NCBI GenBank assembly: GCA_021613535.1
Contig: CP075493.1
Location: 9,300,001-9,364,000, forward strand
Length of the DNA stretch: 64,000 nt
Origin: Adineta vaga
Taxonomy: Eukaryota; Rotifera
Reading direction: 5' to 3'
Position numbers and translations under genes: made by a program. Below are positions 25,532-35,273 of this stretch, in pieces. The notes beneath the pieces were generated by a model. That model had not been told where the DNA came from. It saw nothing but the letters and a program-made list of their open reading frames with translations, and ran no database searches. How positions within the stretch are numbered: the first letter of the stretch is position 1; the number at the start of each line of letters is the position of its first letter.

Positions 25532-27150
25532 ATGATCTTTTCTTATCGTGCTATAGGTAGTTTGACAAAACTAAATTCTTCCAAATGGTCAGTTCATTTT
25601 TTTAAACAATCATGGCGTTTTTTCGGTAACTTGGATACATCACCATCGAATGTAATGAGAAATGCCGAAGTTCAAACAATATATTCTGAAGCATTAACTA
25701 TACCTAATACAGGTCGTTTAGAAATTCGTTGTCCATTTAATCTTTATATTACACCATTACACCAAGAAGATTTTCCAAGACTTGACAAAGCTTTTTTTAC
25801 TATTTATGGTTAGAAGAAATGTAATTCATTTGAATAATTTCATTTTTTTTATGTACTAGGTGATAGTGGTTTTCATTTTTCAAAAGAAGCATGGAATAAA
25901 TTATTTGAATTCTCAACGGTTTACAGTCGTGAAGATCGAACACTTCGTGTTATGGGTCGGTTCACTGAATCAGGTGAAAAAGAATTGAGTGACCAAGCAC
26001 ATACGTTAGAAGTATTTTGTCAAATTCCTCCACACTATGGTAAATTAATAATTCAAAAGTCTAAAAGTAATCTTCATTTCTTCAATTAGAAATTGATGTT
26101 AATTGTTCGGATAATAATAATGTGAATGTCGAATATCTTCAAAGTCCTCGTCTTCACGTAATAAAACTTATTTGAATACTTCTAACATTATTATCTACTT
26201 ATTTTATCATTAGATTCAAACAAAACGTGGTGAATGTTCACTGAAAAATATTGTCGTATGTTTAGATTCTTTCGTTGTTAAGACAATCTGTTTTTGTTTT
26301 GCATAGGCAGATAGTATTGTGGTACATAGTCAATCGGGAAATATCAAATGTTCGGGTTCATTACATGGAACCATCGATTTAAGTACGGAAAGAGAAGGCG
26401 TAATTAAATCTGAATTTTTTTATTGATAAATTTTATTTTGTTTTTATCAAATTTTTATTAGAGTATACGAGCAACGAAATTACAAGGTCCTTTTGTTCGA
26501 TTAAAAGTGGAAAATTCTGACATTCGTGTGAAACGTGCTTTTTCAGAACATTTTCTCATTCAGGGACAACATGGAAAACTTCGTTTGGGAAGTTTAACTG
26601 GTCATGGAATTGGTAAGTTAAACAGATAATTCAACGGTTTATGGTGAAATGTTTTTGTAAATAGTTGATCTAAATACTGGATCAATAAGAATAGGTAAGA
26701 AATTCATTATTTTTGAAAGAAATTGAACATCTGTTTAAATATATTTTCAGGATCCGTTGATGGTGATGTTAGTGTCCAATGTGAAAAGGGTGATGTGAAT
26801 GTATTCTTTTCCTCGACAGGCTCATCAACGATTCGTGCTCAAGATGGTGAAGTTTATTAGTCATATGTATGTATATAAATTCGTTTCTTTTAGGTGACGT
26901 TAAAGTAGGTGTGATTGATACTGTCAGTGTTCGTTTGAATCTTGTTGGTAAACGTGTTCAAGTCGATGAAGATGCTGAACATTTTCATATGGAGACAACA
27001 AAAAAAGCAGGCATTGTTCAAGTTCAAGGTTTTATAACTGATGAATCAGCAGGTTCATCAATCGATGTTAATGCACCGAAAGGAACGATTGAGTTGAATG
27101 TTCGTGATTTTTTTTCAACATTAAAACTTGATCGACATGTTGGTTATTGA
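25532..27150 (+). CDS. FAM185A: FAM185A-like protein (DUF4097/adhesin-type beta-solenoid)
   Basis: The protein is a repetitive beta-strand structure related to bacterial DUF4097 'putative adhesin' domains; FAM185A is a poorly characterised animal protein. Many exons, some very small, join through short introns. The start at 25532 gives MIFSYRAIGSLTKLN with a basic, hydrophobic, Ser-rich leader that could be a mitochondrial presequence. The body has recurring strand pairs: LEIRCPFNLYITP, ADSIVVHSQSGNIKCSGSLHG, LRLGSLTGHGIVDLNTGSIRIG, SVDGDVSVQCEKGDVNVFF and GDVKVGVIDTVSVRLNL. It ends DRHVGY at TGA 27148-27150. FAM185A is my best match by strand pattern and order, not by a unique motif. It is followed 95 nt later by the TOMM5-like gene. 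Confidence 0.7.
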
Positions 27151-27206
27151 AATTTGTTTGTTTTTATTTGATATTCTGATCTAATGTTTGTTTTTCTTCT
27201 TCTTCT

Positions 27207-27208
27207 AG
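27207..27208 (+). promoter_or_regulatory. Candidate trans-splice acceptor AG for TOMM5-like mRNA
   Basis: A pyrimidine tract (TTTTTCTTCTTCTTCTAG) lies 37 nt before the ATG in a 95-nt intergenic gap. It looks like a 3' splice site with no matching upstream donor in the gap, as expected for spliced-leader addition. Confidence 0.4.
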
Positions 27209-27245
27209 ATTCGAATTTTCCTTTTCTCTTCATATAAAATAAATC

Positions 27246-27464
27246 ATGTTAGGTGGACCAGGTGGTGATGATCCAGAAGGAAATAAACGTATGGCTGATT
27301 TTCAAGTAAAATCAAGTTTTGTTCAATTTTTCATTGCCGTTGGATTAATGAATCTAGGTAAACGAAATTTGTAGGAAAAATGAGATGTGAGATCTCTAAA
27401 CTTTTTGTTTTTCATTTCAGCTCCATATGTTCTCGAAGCAATCATGGGTGAAAGTGTTCGTTAA
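27246..27464 (+). CDS. TOMM5: TOMM5-like small mitochondrial import subunit, 51 aa
   Basis: Tom5 is a tail-anchored small subunit of the outer-membrane TOM complex. Two exons, 27246-27357 and 27421-27464, are joined over a 63-nt intron (156 nt, 51 aa). The sequence has DPEGNKRM, then a single hydrophobic helix FVQFFIAVGLMNLAPYVLEA. Human TOMM5 has the same plan: DPEEMKRKM, a charged stretch, then FLIYVALLRVTPFIL near the C-terminus. Length, the DPE..KR motif and the position of the helix all agree. The stop codon TAA (27462-27464) overlaps AATAAA (27464-27469), so the 3' UTR must be very short. The start codon is the first ATG after a pyrimidine-AG site. Confidence 0.72.
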
Positions 27465-27469
27465 ATAAA
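27464..27469 (+). terminator. Polyadenylation signal overlapping TOMM5-like stop
   Basis: AATAAA shares its first A with the TAA stop codon. Cleavage is expected 10-30 nt downstream, in the 116-nt gap before the next gene. Confidence 0.5.
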
Positions 27470-27580
27470 GACTGGTCATTAATATTATTCTTGTGTTTTT
27501 TTTTCTTGATCAAAAAACATAAATAAAGAAAAGAAGAATTAGAAATAGATTGAATGGATCTATATTTTTGTTTTATTTAG

Positions 27581-28153
27581 ATGTCTCTTTCTAAAGTTCC
27601 AGTTCATAAATGTTTAGAAAAATTACAATGGCTTTTAGGAGTTTGGCGATCCGAATCAGCTACGATTCAATTAGAAGGCAAAGCTTTTTCTTATCTAAGT
27701 GAATTCAAATGTGAACATGTCGGACAACCAAATTTTATTCTTCATATCAATGGATTTAATGTTCAACCATCGAGTGATGATAATACGGGAGTATCATGGT
27801 CAAATTCGACTGAATTAAAACCATTTCATCGTGAAATGGGTTTCTTACGTGTTAATCCCAAAGATGATGCACTGATGAATATTTCTTATCTAAATGTTCA
27901 AAATGTTGGTTTAGCAGATGTTGAAGAAGGAAATATTAATGGAAAAAGTTTTCTTGTCGAAACCAAATCAATTGGACGTTCATGTTTTAATAAAGATCCA
28001 AGTGTTCGATTACTTCGTCGAGTATATCGATTAGATGAACAGGATGAAAATATTTTACATGTGAAAGTTTTTATGAGTACAAGTAAAATGCAAGAAAACG
28101 AACAACCATTCGAACATTTAACTATTCGATATCGAAACGTATCGAATGAGTAA
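27581..28153 (+). CDS. Nitrobindin-like heme-binding beta-barrel (THAP4 C-terminal type)
   Basis: This is an intronless protein of 190 aa that matches the nitrobindin/FABP-like barrel found at the C-terminus of THAP4 and as stand-alone proteins in invertebrates. Family members bind ferric heme and react with NO or peroxynitrite. Visible landmarks are LQWLLGVWRSE (the LGxW strand), FKCEHVGQPNF, HREMGFLRVNP, LNVQNVGLADVEEGNING and IGRSCFNKDP. The order matches THAP4 (HVGQP, HRECGFIR, VEEGEVNG, ARISFAKEP). There is no THAP zinc finger. The GxWxGxG heme loop is altered to GVWRSES. The ATG is abutted by TTTTATTTAG, a candidate splice acceptor. It is the third gene of a tight cluster with FAM185A-like and TOMM5-like. 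Confidence 0.85.
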   Translation: MSLSKVPVHKCLEKLQWLLGVWRSESATIQLEGKAFSYLSEFKCEHVGQPNFILHINGFNVQPSSDDNTGVSWSNSTELKPFHREMGFLRVNPKDDALMNISYLNVQNVGLADVEEGNINGKSFLVETKSIGRSCFNKDPSVRLLRRVYRLDEQDENILHVKVFMSTSKMQENEQPFEHLTIRYRNVSNE

Positions 28154-29090
28154 AGAAACGGTTTTTTTCCTTAGTCTTTCATTTGATTATTATTTTCATG
28201 TATACTTATTTAAAACAGGATTAATAACAAGACTTTCATTGAAGATTATATAAATTGTCAAACAGTACAGCAATAAATCTTCTTTCGATGTATATGTCCA
28301 TAATTCCGATGTTAAATTTAAATAATAAATCAGCGACAAGACTACCTGAAAGTCTTTCGATAGTATTTACATAAGATTTTGTTCAGAGATAACTTTCAAA
28401 GAGAATTATTGACATTCTATTTTAATTCTTTCTAAGGTATAATCTTTCTTTCTATTCTTGTTACGTCTCTATAGTTATGTTTATTTTTGTTTGAATTACG
28501 TCTATCTATGTTAATTTTACTCTTATCAAACATAAAAGTACTTCCTCGAATACATCTAAGTTTGTACTTGATCATTCATGTGTACTTGTTTTATTAAGCA
28601 CTTTTATCATAAGGTCACCGAATAACTTAAAAAATCTAGATTTTGCTTAGCAAAAATTTATTTAAATTATATCTATATAACATTGAGTGCATATATAAAT
28701 GTAAACAAATATTATTGTCTTACTTCTTAAAAATCGTCATATTTCTCTCGTCCATAATTTTCAGCTGGAAAATGAAACTACGTATATAAATGCATATATT
28801 GACGTAGATATGCACCGATTGTTTTCAAAATAAAAGTTATATGCATTTTATTGACATAACATGTCAAAAGATACGATATGCTGTTACACACATTGTTTTC
28901 TTTTAACGAGCTGAGGACAGTTGTTTGAAAACAATAAGGTAAAATTGCACAGTCACTGTTTGCTTTCTATTTAATCGCATGTCAGTATAATCATTTTCTC
29001 ATAGGACAATATATTCTCGTTTCTATTCAGAATACATATATATATACTTTTATTTTTCAGTATTTCTCCTATATAATTTGACATAAAGTC
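28154..29090. other. Intergenic, no gene seen
   Basis: AT-rich sequence with no ORF of note and no RNA gene recognised. A pyrimidine-AG site lies near 29060 upstream of the TRAF start. Confidence 0.5.
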
Positions 29091-30389
29091 ATGCCTGGTT
29101 TCAACTGTAGCAATATTAAGGAGATAGTTAAAAACTATGTTTGTCCTGATTGTGATTTGATTTTAAAAGATCCTATTCAACTTGATTGTGGACATCGTAT
29201 TTGTGAAGAATGTATCAAACATGACGAGTGAGAATTAATGATCTTCGAGTATCAACACATCCGTACGATCTTTATATTTCTAGAGAGCTTATTCAATGTA
29301 AGCAATGCTCTGAAGAAACAGAGAAGAAAGAAGTAAAATATATTTATCCGTGTTAAATTTCATTGTTTTTATTTCTGTACTAAATATAGTTGTTTCATGA
29401 TGTTGGTTTCAAGAATGAAATGAAGAGTATATCTCTTCGATGTTCTAATTGTCAATGGAATGGTTCATTGAAAGATTATGAAGTAAGATGTTTGTATCTT
29501 TACTGATTTATTTTTCATCAAATATGTTATTAAGAATCATTTAACTGCAAATCATATCAATTCATCGTCTAACGAATATGATCAATGTCCTATCATTGCT
29601 CAAGCTCAACGATTTAGAAAAGAATATGGCAAACCTACTAGAAAATGGCGAAAAATTATATCTAAAAAGTTGAATTGTAAATTAGTCATGGAAGAGCAAA
29701 ATCCTCCTGTATTCCATCCACAGCGAGTAGAACTTTGCTGCATCCCAACGAACGGTGGATTATTTTTGAAAATTGATGATCTCAAAAAACGATTAAGTAA
29801 ATGATAATTTCTGATTAGTAAATTCTTTTATGAATTTATCTTTTTGTTAGCTGGACAGCTTGATTCAATTGTCACCTCACAACCATTTTATAGTTCAGAA
29901 CATGGTTATGAAATGTGTTTTCGTCTGTATTTGTCTGGTAACGGAAACGGTCGCAACACACACTTATCCATTTATCTTATTGTTATGCGTAGCGAGCATG
30001 ATGCTACACTTGTTTGGCCATTTAACTCTTATGTAACATTTTGTCTATATGATCCCACCGATAAACAAAAGCATATGATCAAATCATTTCAATTAAAAAA
30101 AGACTTCATAAGTGTTCAACAACCTCAATCCGAAGTAAATATTGGTATTGGTTTCCCAAAGTTTATTCCAATTTCACTTATTCAAGAGAATAACAATTCA
30201 TATGTTTGTGAAGATTCAATTTGTATTAAAGTAATGGTTACCAAAGATTTCGTATCACCATTAGCCTTATCAAAGATCATGAATATTTATCATGCTTTGC
30301 CATTATATCTTCAAAAACAAATGATTGAAAACGAAGTTAAACAAAACAATAGCATAAATAATCTTCGAGAGAAAGTTGAACTTGACTGA
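29091..30389 (+). CDS. TRAF-family protein: RING, one zinc finger, TRAF-C (MATH)
   Basis: TRAFs are adaptors and E3 ligases in TNF-receptor/Toll signalling. Five or so exons are joined by 45-70 nt introns. The first exon has a RING-type CPDCDLILKDPIQLDCGHRI then CEEC, continued in the next exon by CKQC. A TRAF-type zinc finger follows (LRCSNCQW ... HLTANH). The C-terminal TRAF-C domain is unmistakable: QPFYSSEHGYEMCFRLYL, GNGRNTHLSIYLIVM and DATLVWPFN match TRAF2/3/5 (PFYTSRYGYKMC, GRGTHLSLF, DALLRWPFN). The spacer is short (RFRKEYGKPTRKWRK), so the long trimerising coiled coil of vertebrate TRAFs is missing. It ends LREKVELD, TGA 30387-30389. The orthologous TRAF number cannot be given. Confidence 0.87.
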
Positions 30390-31292
30390 ATGTATTTTTT
30401 TTTCTCATTATTCTTATGTACATTTTCATTTTACTTTGGAAACAAATCTTATTTAATTCGGATATCAAACACGCATACTAAATTGTTATAAGTAGAGGCA
30501 ATATTCTGAAACTGAAATCATACTTATGTTAGTCTATTGATCTTGGTAAACTGTTCTAATAATAATTGATAAGTGACGAATAGATATTGTTTACCAGAGC
30601 TTCGAATGGACGGGATGAAATTGAATCTGTTTCAACACAGCTCATTCCATGAGAAGTCGATAAAAATTGTCACTATTTCTTCGAGGATTTCTTTCATATA
30701 CGCACATTCTTCGTATTTGAAAAGGATGAGAAGACTACTCATAATCCAGATACTTTTTATTATGTCCTAAAAACTTCTATAATATACTCTAATTCCTTCA
30801 GAATAGACAAATGTAAGCTTTCTGTTTTCATAGAGTTAAGCAGATGACAACAATATTTGACTCAATCGAATATGTAAAAACCTCAAGTTCATTGAGTAAA
30901 ACGATTCGAAACAAAGATATATATGATTATTTCTCTCTTTTTTCAATCACTAGATAATCTTAACGACAACGGTATGATGAGATTTAGTATCGAAATCTGT
31001 TCTAGACGTGCTATCGCTTTTTCTATGATTAAACAATAGGAGATTAAAATACCATAGTAAGTGAAATTGATCTCATTTCATTCGGAACCCCATTATTCAT
31101 ACACTTATGATGCGCATGATCCTATACATTTCCATTCGCAAAAAATTGAAAGGACAAAGTACACGTTTTTATTTTATTATCAAAAAGAATGAATGTAACT
31201 GGTTTTCGTGTTCTTTTTTTCCTATATAAGCATTGATAGATAAGATAGATACACTCAAAACAAGATTATTAACAACTATAACATAAAATAAC
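30390..31292. other. Intergenic with candidate TATA box
   Basis: About 900 nt without coding potential. The last 100 nt contain TATATAAG at 31223-31230, likely the promoter of the oxygenase gene. Confidence 0.5.
31223..31230 (+). promoter_or_regulatory. Candidate TATA box for the 2OG oxygenase gene
   Basis: TATATAAG lies 63 nt before the ATG at 31293, after a T-rich stretch. A start about 30 nt downstream would give a leader of roughly 35-40 nt. Confidence 0.45.
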
Positions 31293-32363
31293 ATGACAAG
31301 AAAAGAAACATCGCTGCCGATTATTGATATTAGTCCATTACTAGTGCTTAATTCAAATGAAGAAAGTCAGAAAGAAACAGCCACTCAAATTCATGAAGCA
31401 TGTCGTAATTGGGGATTTTTCTACGTTAAAAATCATGGTATACCAATGAAATTACAAGAAGAATTAATCGAATTAAGTCGAAAATTTTTTGCACGTCCTT
31501 TAGAAGAAAAAATGCAAATATCAATGAGTAAAGGTGGTCGAGCATGGCGTGGTTATTTTCCTTTAGGTAATGAATTAACTAGTGGTAAACCCGATGGGAA
31601 AGAAGGTCTTTATTTTGGTACAGAAATTGATAATAAAGATCATCCAAAAGTTCGTAATAACATTCTTTTACATGGATGTAATCAATTTCCATCTAATAAT
31701 TCCGATGATATTGTATTTCGTCATGTTATACTAACATATATGACTGCAATCGAAAATCTTGGACGAACAATTATGTCTGGTCTTGCTCGTTCATTAAAAT
31801 TGGATGCAAATTATTTTGATAAGAACTATTTTCGTAATGAACCTACGTGTCTCTTTCGTATATTTAATTATCCAGCGTCATTCTGTCAACAGGAAGGTAA
31901 TGAAAATCTTTGGGGAGTTGGTGAACATACTGATTATGGTATGTTAACTATTTTATTACAAGATGATATCGGTGGTTTACAAGTAAAAACAAGTAAAAAT
32001 GAATGGATACAAGCACCACCTATTTCAGATACATTTGTATGTAATATTGGTGATATGCTTGATCGAATGACTGGTGGATACTATCGATCAACACCTCATC
32101 GTGTACGAAATCTATCAACAAAACGTGATCGATTATCATTTCCGTTTTTTCTTGATCCGCATTGGGATGCAGAAGTTTTACCAATACCAATGCAAGGACT
32201 GACAACAACTGATGATGACGACGACGACGCAGAACAACGATGGGATAAAGCAAGTGTTCATACATTTCGTGGAACATATGGTGAATATTTATTGAAAAAA
32301 GTAAGTCGAGTATTTACTGATCTTGCTCAAGAACAAACAATTATTGGACCGAATTCATATTAA
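31293..32363 (+). CDS. 2-oxoglutarate/Fe(II) oxygenase, isopenicillin-N-synthase-like
   Basis: This is a 356-residue non-heme iron oxygenase in one uninterrupted exon. The N-terminal DIOX_N domain has LPIIDISPLL and WGFFYVKNHGIP. The jelly-roll core has the iron ligands in GEHTDYG (HxD) and the distal His in STPHRV. The 2OG-binding Arg/Ser pair is in RDRLSFPFF. The family includes plant, fungal and bacterial oxidases (IPNS, ACC oxidase, GA oxidase type); the substrate cannot be told. A lineage-specific Asp/Ala insert (DDDDDDAEQ) follows the core. Neighbouring genes are full of introns, so an intronless oxygenase of this type suggests horizontal acquisition or retrocopying. The start ATG is the first after a TATA-like box. 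Confidence 0.9.
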   Translation: MTRKETSLPIIDISPLLVLNSNEESQKETATQIHEACRNWGFFYVKNHGIPMKLQEELIELSRKFFARPLEEKMQISMSKGGRAWRGYFPLGNELTSGKPDGKEGLYFGTEIDNKDHPKVRNNILLHGCNQFPSNNSDDIVFRHVILTYMTAIENLGRTIMSGLARSLKLDANYFDKNYFRNEPTCLFRIFNYPASFCQQEGNENLWGVGEHTDYGMLTILLQDDIGGLQVKTSKNEWIQAPPISDTFVCNIGDMLDRMTGGYYRSTPHRVRNLSTKRDRLSFPFFLDPHWDAEVLPIPMQGLTTTDDDDDDAEQRWDKASVHTFRGTYGEYLLKKVSRVFTDLAQEQTIIGPNSY

Positions 32364-32804
32364 CTAACGTCAATATTTCGTTTTTTTCCATTCTGATGTT
32401 TCTTTCATATCTTCATAATATAAAGTTTAAATGTATAAAATACAATCTGATTAACTCAATTGTTATTTATGTATTAGAAGAATAATGAAATCGATATTAA
32501 GTAACATTAGAAAGTATAATTCGAATCAACGAACAACTAGCGACATCAATGTGTTTTTCAAGGATATTAATCTTTACACTGAATAGATTAGATAGAGATA
32601 CGAAAGAAAATTTCTCTCATACGATTCGATTTTTTTTACATATACAATCAAATATATCAGAATAGAATAGAGATTTAGTAAAATCTGATTGGTCGGTTTG
32701 AGTTTAACCACATGGTCTCCTTTGTTTATCAGTTTGGATTTCGATTCGATAATGTTCTAAGTTAAGTGAAGTTGAACTTCGCTCGTTTTCTTTTCAATCG
32801 TTCA
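32364..32804. other. Intergenic oxygenase-ALAD
   Basis: AT-rich spacer of 441 nt. An open frame runs into the ALAD start from a GTG at 32766, but the first ATG is 32805. Confidence 0.45.
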
Positions 32805-33803
32805 ATGGAAGCCAATCATCTTTTACACAGTGGATACTTCAATGAGACTCTTCGATCCTGGCAGGGTTCGAATACAACACTTAACATCAAGCAATTAATC
32901 TATCCTGTTTTTGTGACTGATCTTATTCCAGATGAATCGAGCGAAGATATTCCCAATTTTCCTGAACAACGTCGCTATGGTGTTGATGCTCTTATTGATC
33001 ATTTATCACCATTAATCCAAAAAGGTTTAAAAACTATTCTAATCTTTGGTGTAACATCAAATATGAATAAAACTCTGGATGGTGCGTATGCATTATCAAA
33101 AGATTCACCTGTTCGACGATGTATATCGAAACTTCGTTCACAATTTCGATCATTAACTATTGCTATTGATCTATGTTTATGTGCTTATACATCTCACGGA
33201 CATTGCGGAATACTTAAATCTGACGGTACAATCGATAATCAAGCATCAATTGAACGTTTAGCGGAAATCGCATTATGTTGTGCTCAAGATGGTGCACATA
33301 TTATTGCACCATCAGATATGATGGATGGACGTATAGGTGCAATAAAGAAAATTTTAATAGCAAACAACTTAGCAGGTTCAGTCGCTGTTCTATCTTATTC
33401 TTCAAAATTTGCTTCATGTTTTTATGGTCCATTTCGTGATGCTGCTCAATCAGCTCCATCATCAGGAGATCGACGAGCTTATCAATTACCTGCCATTTCA
33501 ACTGGTCTAGCAATTCGTGCAGCTCAACGCGATGTAAATGAAGGAGCAGATATGCTAATGGTTAAACCCGGTGGTCCTTTTTTAGATATAGTCAAAGAAG
33601 TTAAACAACATTTTCCTCATCATCCATTAGCTATTTATCAAGTTTCCGGAGAATATGCAATGTTATGGCATGCTGCATGTGCCAATGCTTTTGATTTACG
33701 AACAGCAGTCATTGAAAGTTTAACTGGAATGAGACGTGCTGGAGCAGATATTCTTATTACTTATTTTACTCCCCAACTTTTGGAATGGTTAAAAGAAGAT
33801 TGA
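32805..33803 (+). CDS. ALAD: Delta-aminolevulinic acid dehydratase (porphobilinogen synthase), intronless
   Basis: ALAD condenses two 5-aminolevulinate molecules to porphobilinogen in heme synthesis, in the cytosol. It is 332 aa, the usual length. The N-terminal LHSGYFNETLRSWQ matches metazoan ALAD. The zinc cysteines are intact in DLCLCAYTSHGHCGIL. The two active-site lysines are in SYSSKFASCFYGPFRDAAQS and MLMVKPGGPF. The C-terminus RRAGADILITYFTPQLLEWL is typical. The start MEANHLLHSGYF is chosen as the first ATG and aligns with the human N-terminus. It lies 441 nt after another intronless gene. Metazoan-type zinc cysteines argue against a recent plant or algal origin. Confidence 0.95.
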   Translation: MEANHLLHSGYFNETLRSWQGSNTTLNIKQLIYPVFVTDLIPDESSEDIPNFPEQRRYGVDALIDHLSPLIQKGLKTILIFGVTSNMNKTLDGAYALSKDSPVRRCISKLRSQFRSLTIAIDLCLCAYTSHGHCGILKSDGTIDNQASIERLAEIALCCAQDGAHIIAPSDMMDGRIGAIKKILIANNLAGSVAVLSYSSKFASCFYGPFRDAAQSAPSSGDRRAYQLPAISTGLAIRAAQRDVNEGADMLMVKPGGPFLDIVKEVKQHFPHHPLAIYQVSGEYAMLWHAACANAFDLRTAVIESLTGMRRAGADILITYFTPQLLEWLKED

Positions 33804-34010
33804 TAACATTAGTTTTTTTTATCATAGAATTCTCTATGTTTTTTTCTTTATATTTGATTTTATCTAGATGTTTTGACATGCCACGAACATATCTTGTTTT
33901 TGTTCGTGTTGGAGTTTAAAAAAGACGGAGTATAATTCCTATTGATTTTATTTTTTAGAAAATTTATTATATAGATTATTTATCAACAGTTTTACTTCAA
34001 AGAAAATTTT

Positions 34011-35241
34011 ATGTCCGACCGACGAGACTCACGTGGTCGTGGTGGCTTTAGACGTGGAGGTGATCGAGGTGGCTTTGGACGTGGTGGAGGTGATCGAGGT
34101 GGCTTTGGACGTGGTGGTGGTGGCCGAGGTGGATTTGAACGTGGGCGTGGCCGAGGTGGATTTGGACGAGGTGGTGGGGCTGGTGACCGAGGTAAATAAT
34201 ACACTTTGAAAGATACTAAACATAATCATTCATTATAGGTCGCGGTGGTGGAGGCTTTGGTTTTCAGAATCGTGGTGGCGGCGGTGGCTTTCGTGGTGGA
34301 AGCAGTCGGGGTGGTTTTCAAAGTGGAAGTCGAGGAGGAGGAAGATTTAGTGAAGCAAAACGTGAATTTATGACGGACAGTATTTATGTTGGTCAATTAC
34401 CTGCAGATATTAAAGAAAATGATTTGAAAAAACTTTTTCCAAAAGCAAAAAATGTAACATTAACAGTAGCCGAAGGTCAACGACCAGGGTAAGTTCTTTA
34501 TTAAATTGGACTGTACAGTAATAATGATCGTTATTTGTAGTCATGCTTTTATCGCCTTTCCGGATGACGCTTCGGCAGCAGCTGCTGTTAAACAAGGAGC
34601 AACATTTCAAAGTACTCAATTGAAAGTTGCGTTTCAAACAAAACGTGCTGAACCACAAAAACGATCATCGAATATAAATGATAATTCAGGTAGCCATCTT
34701 ATCAATTTGTCTGATAAAATACATTCAAAGAATTCTACTGATTCAATACTAACGTCAATAATGCATTTATAATTGTCTTTTTTTAAATTTAAACAGGTCC
34801 AGAAGCGAAAAAACTTAAAACTGATGCTTTTGGAGGAAAAGGAACGGGAGTTAGTAATGGTTCACTAGCTAAAGGAAAAAGTAGTCAATTCTGATGATGA
34901 CGATAATGACGAAGACGACGATGAATCTGTAAGTAAAACATGTCGTTGTTCTTTATTTATAAACTGACACTATTCATATATTTCCTATAGATGGATTTCG
35001 ATAATGAGGATGATGACGATGACGAATCGGATGAAGAAGATGAACAGAATAAAAAGATGAAACAAACTGTGGCAAAAATGGTGGGCGGAGGAAAACCGAT
35101 GAATTCCAAAGTATCAGCTGGAAAAAATGTTGCAGATGACGATGAATCAGTAAGCTTTTCCTTTTTTAAAATATTTTCTTTTGAATATTTCTCTAGGATG
35201 ATGATGACGATGGTGATGACGACGATGACGACGACGACGAC

Positions 35242-35273
<32 letters not shown>

